Shown in pieces: positions 57,426-64,000 of a DNA stretch of 64,000 nucleotides. The stretch comes from Miscanthus floridulus (taxonomy: Eukaryota > Streptophyta > Magnoliopsida > Poales > Poaceae): contig NC_089584.1 in NCBI RefSeq assembly GCF_019320115.1, positions 102,162,320 to 102,226,319 of the forward strand, in the 5' to 3' direction. The translations under genes were made by a program, and so were the position numbers. Each line of letters opens with the position of its first letter. Position 1 is the stretch's first letter. Under the pieces are notes generated by a model. That model worked only from the letters and a program-made list of their open reading frames with translations, was not told where the DNA came from and made no database searches.

Positions 57426-59703
57426 ATGTCTTACTCAAAGCCTAGTGATAGGACCGGTTGTTGTTCTCCCAGTCCTAGCAAGACCCAGGAGAGGTCGCAT
57501 GCAAGGATGTTATCACAAACAACCCTTGATTCTGAACTTAATGCAGAATATGAAGAATCGGGTAATTCCTATGACTACTTCAAGTTGGTTAAAGCACAGC
57601 GGACCACCCAAAGTGAACCTGAACAACTAGGGCATCCAGAGAAGGTCATAGCGTACTTGCAGCAGATTCAGAGAGCCAAGTTAATCCAACCGTTTGGTTG
57701 CTTGTTGGCCCTTGATGAGAAGAGCTTCAATATTATTGCATTCAGTGAGAATGCACCTGAAATGCTGATGGCAAACAGTCATGCAGTACCAACTGTTGAT
57801 GACGATGCTCCAAAGATAAAGATTGGCACCAATGTTCAGTCCATTTTCTCTAGCCGTAGTGTCGCCGCCCTGCATAAGGCACTCAAATTTGATGATGTTT
57901 CATTGCTGAATCCTATTATAGTTCAATGCAAGACCTCAGGCAAGCAAATGTATGCCATTGTCCATAGGTCTACCGGTTCTCTGGTGGTAGATTTGGAGCC
58001 TGTGAAGCATACTGAATTCCCTTCCATTGCCACTGGGACTACACAGTCTTACAAGCATGCTACCAAGGCAATCTCTAAGATGCAGTCACTGCCAGGAGGA
58101 AGCATGCAGATCCTATGCAATACTGTGGTTAAGGAAGTGTTTGACCTTACCGGGTATGATAGGGTCATGGCTTACAAGTTTCATGAAGATGACCATGGTG
58201 AGGTCATTGCGGAGATCACAAAACCTGGTCTTGAGCCTTATCTTGGTCTACACTATCCGGCCACTGATGTTCCTCAAGCTGCCAGGGTTCTTTTCATGAA
58301 GAGCAAAGTACGGATAATTTGTGATTGTCGAGCAAATTCTGTGAAGATAATAGAAGCTAAAGGACTCCCCTTTGATATAAGTCTGTCTGGCTCAACTCTT
58401 AGAGCTCCACACAGTTGTCACCTTGAGTATATGGAGAACATGAACTCAATTGCATCACTTGTCATGGCTGTAGTAATAAATGAGAATAGAGAGGATGATG
58501 ATGTCAAGCCTGAAGAACCTCCAAAAGGACTCAAGAGTAGGAGACTATGGGGTCTCCTTGTTTGCCACCATGAGAGCCCTAGATATATCCTCTTTCCAGT
58601 GCGGTACGCCTGTGAGTTCCTGGCAGAAGTATTTGCTGTCCATGTGAACAATGAATTTCTATTATTGGAGAAGCAGATACGAGAGAAAAGCATACTTGAT
58701 GTACAGACAATGCTCTCTGATATGTTGTTCCATGAAGCATCTCCCCTGAGCATCATATTTGGGAGTCCAAATATCATGGACCTTGTTAAATGTGATGGTG
58801 CTGCTCTTTTGCATGGTGACAAAGTGTGGCGGCTAGGCATGGCTCCAACGGAGCCTCAGATACATGATATCGCCTCATGGCTATCAAAGGTTCATAGGGA
58901 TTCCACCGGTTTGTGTACCGATAGCCTTGTTGATGCTGGATATTCAGGAGCTGCTTCCCTTGGTGACAGGATTTGTGGAATGGCAATGGCTAAGATTGCC
59001 CCAAATGATATTGTTTTCTGGTTTAGGTCACATACAGCTGCTGATATCAAATGGGGTGGTGCAAAGCATGATCCATTTGACCAGGATGACAACAGAAGAA
59101 TGCACCCTAGGTTGTCCTTCATGGCATTCCTCGAGGTTGTCAAGATGAAATGCCTGCCGTGGAATGACTATGAGATGGATGCTATCTGCTCATTGCAGCT
59201 CATACTTGGAGATAGGATGAATGGTGCAACAAAACCAACTGGGGCAGCTGGTTTCGATAACCTGCAGATTCATGATATCAAGCTTGATTGTCTTGATAAA
59301 TTGCATATGGTTACAAGTGAAATGGTTCATCTAGCGGAAGCAACAAGTGCTCCAATTTTGGGTGTAGATGTTAACGAATTGCTCAATCAGCAGAACCAGA
59401 ACAATGCTATCAAGCTAGCCAAGGATTCTTGTTTGGATAGCCAGGATGGTGGCCATCAGTATCACAAGCTAGATGGGCTTGCTGAATTGCAGACAGTGAC
59501 AAAAGAAATGTCTCGTCTGATGGAAACAGCATCTGTCCCAATATTTGCAGTTGATGCAAATGGGTTGGTCAATGGATGGAACCTTAAGTTAGTGGAGCTG
59601 ACAGGATTGACAGTGCAGGAGACTGTAGGAAGGAACATACTTACCCTGGTAGAGCAATCATCTTTCCAAGTTGTACAGAAAATGCTATACTTGGCTCTGG
59701 AAG
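57426..59703 (+). CDS. Phytochrome A-type photoreceptor, first coding exon, divergent paralogue
   Basis: 759 complete codons plus one base without any stop, ending at a GT donor (59704) at the usual position of the first phytochrome intron (..LYLALEG). The order is: Ser-rich N-terminus, PAS ([15 protein letters not shown]), GAF with the [18 protein letters not shown] and YPATD words and the chromophore Cys331 in [10 protein letters not shown] (codon 58416-58418), the PHY domain with WGGAKHDP and RMHPRLSF (tongue), and the start of PAS1. Phytochrome A senses far-red and very weak light through a covalently bound phytochromobilin. Words such as [22 protein letters not shown] and [14 protein letters not shown] are A-type, not B or C. 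Unusual points: DIP is DVP in the GAF, divergence is spread throughout, and 62 codons are duplicated before PAS1 (59277-59648). The frame stays open upstream to 57282. I chose Met at 57426 because it aligns with the phytochrome start and follows an acceptor-like tacag at 57395. The remaining exons lie beyond the CACTA insertion. Confidence 0.9.
59277..59648 (+). repeat. In-frame 186-bp duplication within the phytochrome exon
   Basis: Codons from 59277 ([16 protein letters not shown], then [14 protein letters not shown]) are repeated from 59463 ([16 protein letters not shown], then [16 protein letters not shown]) at an exact 186-bp offset. Roughly half of the residues agree, so the duplication is old. 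Canonical phytochrome A has the segment once. Confidence 0.75.
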
Positions 59704-59785
59704 GTGTGTAGATTTTTTTCTCTCTAGTTATTTCAGTCTATTTACTATTCAACTATTTTTAGTTTTATGCTTATTCAGCTATTTT
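59704..59785 (+). other. Start of phytochrome intron 1
   Basis: 82 bp of T-rich intron sequence lie between the donor gtgtgt and the CACTA terminus. No acceptor is visible before the transposon. Confidence 0.6.
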
Positions 59786-59804
59786 CACTACAGTAGATGC
59801 GTGC

Positions 59805-60310
59805 TTTGCCGAGTGCCATTGCACTCGGCAAAGAAGGCTTTGCACTCGGTAAAGCCTTTGCCGAGTGCTGCACTCGGCAAAGAGCTGTCGGCATATCCCC
59901 TCACAGCAAAGGCTTCTTTGCCGAGTGCCGCATGTCGGGCACTCGGCAAAGGATTTTCCGACTGCCACGACGGCACTCGGCAAAGAAAAGCCGCCGTGAT
60001 GGCCAGGTCACGGTGACGGCCCCTTTGCCGAGTGCCACGCGTCGGCACTCGGCAAAGAAATGTGTTTTTTATTTTTTTTAAAAAATGCTTTGCCGAGTGC
60101 CTGCATCTGGCACTCGGCAAAGCTTGTTTTCTTTTTTTTTTTTGGATTTTCTTTGCCGAGTGCTGTAGGTAGGCACTCGGCAAAGCAGTTTTTTTTTTGA
60201 ATTTTCTTTGCCGAGTGCCTTGACCATGGCACTCGGCAAAGCTGGGAAGCTTAGTGTCCCAAATTTCCAGCTTTGCCGAGTGTCATGGTCATGACACTCT
60301 GGCAAAGAAG
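59805..60310. repeat. CACTA copy 2 left subterminal array
   Basis: Same arrangement of ctttgccgagtgc / gcactcggcaaag units as in copy 1 (12829-13328), including identical spacer words such as atggccaggtcacggtgacg. 60311-60640 is AT-rich element interior. Confidence 0.88.
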
Positions 60311-60712
60311 TAAAAAAATTCAATTTTTTTTTGTTTTTAATCTTCCATCGTTGCAAACAAGATATGCATCATATATATATAACACAACTATATATCACAC
60401 AAATATATATATAATACAAATGTATATCACAATCCACCACAAACACAAACATAGCATACAAGTATCACAATCTCGACTCCCAAGTCCAAAGTCCAAACAC
60501 ACAAGCATAGTTCACAAAGTTCACAAGTGCATTATATCACAACGGCTGCCATTTAAAGCTCATGGCGACGGTCCGGGTTGGGATGGCCCAAAGTGCGATC
60601 CCGGCGACCCTCCGAGGTGGTTCAACGCCGCCCCCGATTGATGCTGCACAAAATAGAAGAGATTGCACGTGAGCGACAAGAGAAGAGATAAATATGCAAG
60701 ATAAATATCTGC

Positions 60713-60885
60713 CACTACCACCACCACCACATCACCGCCATCACCAATACTTCACCACCACCACCACCACATCACCATCATGACCACCACCACCACCACC
60801 ATGAGCACCACAACACCGTGACCACCACCGCCAACACCACACCACCACCACCACCATGACCACCACACCACCACCACCACTAGGT
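60713..60885 (+). repeat. (CAC)n-rich microsatellite in CACTA copy 2
   Basis: Counterpart of 25190-25372, with different triplet order and length. Confidence 0.9.
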
Positions 60886-60949
60886 TTCTCTAGGTTTCAC
60901 TAGATTTCTCTAAGTTTTAGCATAGAAAGTAAAACTTCATACTTATACT

Positions 60950-62938
60950 CACCGGGGTAGAATCAGGACGTTGTGGAGGTGGATCTGGAGCAAGCAGCAT
61001 CTGTGGGATCACCCAACCTTGTTGCTGGGCAATTTGCTGCATGAACTTGATCATCTCGGCCATCTGCCGCTGATCTTGCTCCCACTGGGCCTCCAAATCC
61101 TGTAGCCTTTGCCGCTCGACCTCCCGCTCGGCCTGCAGTTCCTGCACCTGGGCCTGCGGCATTTGACCCCAATGTTTCAATAATGCATAGGTAAGGTATG
61201 TAAAAGTCAAAGAACGACGAATGAAATGGGAATGCTTACCTAGAGTGCCGACACCGTGGTCGGCCGTTGGCGTATGGGCACGCTTGAGCTCGTGCTCGCT
61301 GCTCGGAGCTAGTGGAGAGGAGGAGTAGAGACCGTGTCGAGGACGTCGTCGCCAATCTAGAACCACCCATGCTTCTTGCCTTGCCCCACCCTCATCACGA
61401 GCTGAGGATCAAGGCGCTCCTCGGTTCTCGGATCATAGCCCGACCCATGGACTGACCTTGCCGCCTCCGTGTATGAAGAGAGGCGGGTGTGAACATTGGA
61501 GTTGGTGTACGCCTCAACCGAGGCGTCTGGGTCGTACTCGATGTCAGTCGTCGCCTTGCCCATGTGAGCTAGAGCATATGCCTTGAGTTGACCAACTGGC
61601 TAGCCACCGTGTGCATCCGACTACGAGAAAGACAACAACATGTGGTTAGAAATGATGCAGAATTGAGCGCGGCTAGATTAGAGCAATGGCGAAGACTTAC
61701 ATATGTCTTTGCATATTTGCTGAGGCTACGGCTGCCCTGATGGTGAGGTACACCTAGCATCTGCAAACGCCTGTCGTGGGCCTCCTCGTGCTTCTTCTGC
61801 TAGTCCTCGTCCAACCAGGTGTCCACAATATATTCCCAGCAATCGGGGTGGGTGGCGCACCAGCTTGGAATCGCCTACATGACATCAAGTAGACGACATA
61901 TCAGAAGATCAAATTAGGCATACTTAATCTCAAAATAAATGAATATTCATGTTTTGTATTTACTTGTATGTACTGCTCCCTTGTCAGCGTCATTCGTCTT
62001 GCCTCCTCTTTGTTGACACGCCTAAGTAGGAACTTGGCGTTGTAGTCTGTGTGGGCCTGGATGCGGGACTCGTAGTGCAAGTCCATGACACGCCTTTCAC
62101 AGGAAGCGTAAGCCACCTGATACGCACTTTCCTCCTGCCCCTCCTGGATTCTGAAGAAGTCCTGCATAAAGACACGAGGTATCCATTATTTTATTTCAAG
62201 AATGTCCAATGAATGCGAGGAATTGAGGAATGTAGTGCAAGAAAGACTTACCCATAACTCCCTAATCACCCGATCTGCCTTGTTTCTACAATGGATGCCA
62301 TTATGATCTGGAGCATCCTGCACGAGGGCATAGTGGTCGAACGTCCAGGCTGGCTCCCAATCCTGATCTCCTTTCCTAACCAGGCCAAGGAAGTGTTCCT
62401 TGCACAGAAGTCCCAGGATGCCATTCACATTGCATGCCGAGACCGCCTGGTCCACAAGAACCTAGTTCCTGCACAAGTGGTCCACAATAGTTATTAGTTG
62501 TTATTATGATTTTTCAACATATCAAATGAAGAACATATGAAGTTACTTACTTATCGCCCTTAGGTGCAATCAGTGGGCGCCTCTCAACAGGTATCGGTCG
62601 CTTCGGGAGCTTTGCGGGACCTCGCCGGTAGGGCTTCAACGTACCAGAGGAAGTGGAACCCCCTACCATCGCTGCCTCCTCGTCCTCCATCTCTAGAACT
62701 GCCTCCTCGTCCTTCGTCCGTGGACCCCCCCGTCCCCGTCCACCGTGTGCTGAAGGTCATCGTCGTGCACAGGGTCACGTGAGGAGCTACGCTCGTGGTT
62801 AGTCAATAGCTCCCGCCTAGGCCTGCCTCTCGGCCTCCTCAGCCTCTCTGACGCCTCCGCCTCCTCAGCCGCCGCCATGTCCCTCTGGTTGGCGTAAACC
62901 GAGGGGCAGCTCCTCCTAGTGGGCCCCATCAACTGCAA
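60950..62938 (-). pseudogene. CACTA Transposase_24-type (Ptta/En/Spm) gene, copy 2
   Basis: Minus-strand exons: N-terminus with an AT-hook-like RRPRGRPRREL (from 62938) through PIPVERRPLIAPKGD (about 62550); NVNGILGLLCKEHFLGLVRKGD and FDHYALVQDAPDHNGIHCRN (62455-62250); EESAYQVAYASCERRVMDLH (62160-61970); HPDCWEYIVDTWLDED (about 61860); DASVEAYTNSNVHTRLSSYT with ARSVHGSGYDPRTEERLDPQ and HGWFWIGDDVLD (about 61560-61340); and a coiled coil AQVQELQAEREVERQRLQDL to QQIAQQQGWVIPQ (61170-60990). Probably the TnpA-like partner that binds subterminal repeats. It has a frameshift near 62725 and stops at about 61799 and 61601. These two stops are shared with copy 1. Confidence 0.8.
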
Positions 62939-63039
62939 TTAAAAAGAGTAAACCAGTAAGTACAGATAAATGAGACGTACTTAGTAAGAGATGCAAAATA
63001 AAGAAAATGTAATTACAAAATAACATAGTATTACATGTA

Positions 63040-64000
63040 TTTCTAATATTCTTCATGATCGAGATTATCTGGACGATAGGTATCGTCGTCACAATCAAGA
63101 TTGTCCAAATCCTCAACAGCCTCATCCACATCGTTGTCATTGCCTAGTCGTAGTCTGTCAAGCATTTCCAAATCCTTTGGATCATGCACCTCATTTGCAG
63201 CGTCCTCGTCAACAACCCATTCCTCGTCTGCTTCCATTTCAATCTCTCCGGTTAAGTCTATCTCAAGCATCCCTGGTAGCCCCTCTTCTTATTGATAGAA
63301 CTCACCATCATGCGTGTTTGGGTTCAAGTTGTAATCATCAGGGTTTGGGCGAGGTAATCTACCGTGTGGTGATACCTTGTGCACAATATACCAACCCTAA
63401 AGACGTGGGTTGGTTTTGCAAGCATATGGACAATAATAAACTTGTGTGGCTTGTTGAGCCACAATATAGACATCTTCTCCTAGATAGAAGAAATCATGTT
63501 GAGTTTCGACTATCCCAAGTTGATGGGACTTTCTCGATACTGCAGGATCAAACCACTGGCATTTGAATATGATAGGATTAAGTGCTTTGGAACCATGGTA
63601 GTCGAGCTCATATATTTCTTCAACTGTCCCATAATACTCCTCCTGATCAGTGCCTGGCGTAAATACTCCGGTATTCGTGGTCCTTGGATTGGGACGACTT
63701 TGCTCGTACCTTGTTGTGTGGAAGCGATATCCATCCACGTCATAAGCGTTAAATGACAAGACCTTATGGTCAAAGCCATTGGCCACCTATCGTAATTCAG
63801 CACTTATAGACACATCCCTTTGTCACTACAAGTTCAAGTAGGAGAGAAATGAAATCAGGCAACTTGGAACATCAAACTTAGTAAGAGCTAAGTTGGCCGG
63901 TACCTTTTTTGGAACCATGTAATGAAATCAGGCGAACCATGTTGAAGAAGGGTCTCTCGTTCATGGTCAGAAGGTGGCCTTGAATGATGCCAGGATTCAT
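63040..64000 (-). pseudogene. CACTA TnpD-type transposase, C-terminal part (DUF4216 region)
   Basis: On the minus strand an exon from the window edge to about 63911 (HHSRPPSDHERETLLQHGSP) is followed by an intron and an exon from about 63808. The latter encodes NGFDHKVLSFNAYDVDGYRF, YYGTVEEIYELDYHG, FKCQWFDPAVSRKSHQLGIV and YIVAQQATQVYYCPYAC, the DUF4216 domain found after the catalytic part of plant TnpD/Tnp2. An acidic tail (DNLDCDDDTYRPDNLDHEEY) ends near 63043. Stops near 63791, 63396 and 63293 interrupt it. The catalytic domain lies beyond the window. Neighbouring genes in this order (TnpD then TnpA-like) are the standard CACTA arrangement. Confidence 0.78.

Larger units (their letters stand above)
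59786..64000 (-). mobile_element. CACTA (En/Spm) element copy 2, right end outside the window
   Basis: Starts CACTACAGTAGATGCGTGC at 59786, closely matching the left end of copy 1, and is likewise followed by the 13-mer array, a (CAC)n block, the minus-strand transposase-24-type gene and the 3' part of TnpD. The 3 bp before the end are TTT. It lacks the Gypsy insertion of copy 1. It retains more interior (TnpD) than copy 1, so it is closer to the full-length form, but its genes also carry stops. Confidence 0.92.

Noticed and set aside
57426..59703. Phytochrome B or C
   Set aside because: The words around the GAF and PHY domains match the A type, and the N-terminus lacks the B-type extension.

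Overview
The window is plant nuclear DNA from a grass, most likely a panicoid species related to sorghum, sugarcane or Miscanthus. I infer this from GT-AG introns, a Rab7 GTPase gene, a WRKY transcription factor gene, a phytochrome A-type gene, an Au-type SINE, Tourist and Stowaway MITEs, and CACTA elements whose subterminal arrays are built on TTTGCCGAGTGC / GCACTCGGCAAA. I cannot name the species from sequence alone. Genes are sparse; most of the 64 kb is nested and decayed transposable elements.

Layout. 1-2723: LTR-retrotransposon debris (a probable Gypsy LTR piece, then the gag end and a complete LTR of a minus-strand Copia element). 4379-5288: a long inverted-repeat (foldback) element. 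6013-10316: an intact seven-exon Rab7 gene with an Au SINE in its last intron. 10317-12811: intergenic DNA with a C tract, a MITE and a tiny LINE insertion. 12812-27870: a 15-kb CACTA element (TSD CTT) that lost its TnpD gene, with an 11.5-kb Gypsy/Tat element (13601-25095, TSD CCCGG) nested in it. That Gypsy element has lost protease, RT and RNase H but carries a spliced antisense extra ORF. 30806-31799: a group IIc WRKY gene with the WRKYGKK variant. 32212-34247: a Stowaway-like MITE split by an RTE-type LINE. 36510-37275: an L1-type LINE 3' end. 39024-40666: a solo LTR (TSD ATACC). 41018-46968: a complete but coding-dead Copia element (TSD TAACG). 48186-51389: a 3.2-kb CACTA element (TSD TAC) that has captured the 5' half of a type 1A methionine aminopeptidase gene. 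57426-59703: the first coding exon of a divergent phytochrome A-type gene with an internal 62-codon duplication. From 59786 to the window end: a second copy of the TTTGCCGAG CACTA family, inserted 82 bp into that gene's first intron.

How the parts relate. Only three host genes look potentially active: Rab7 (late endosome/vacuole trafficking), the WRKY factor, and the phytochrome A-like gene if its CACTA-bearing intron is still spliced. The two large CACTA copies share in-frame stops in their transposase-24-type gene, so they were probably moved by proteins supplied from elsewhere. Copy 2 keeps the empty site of the Gypsy insertion found in copy 1, which confirms the nesting. The main novelty candidates are the gene-capturing CACTA, the intron-bearing antisense ORF in the Gypsy element, and the unusual phytochrome A paralogue.
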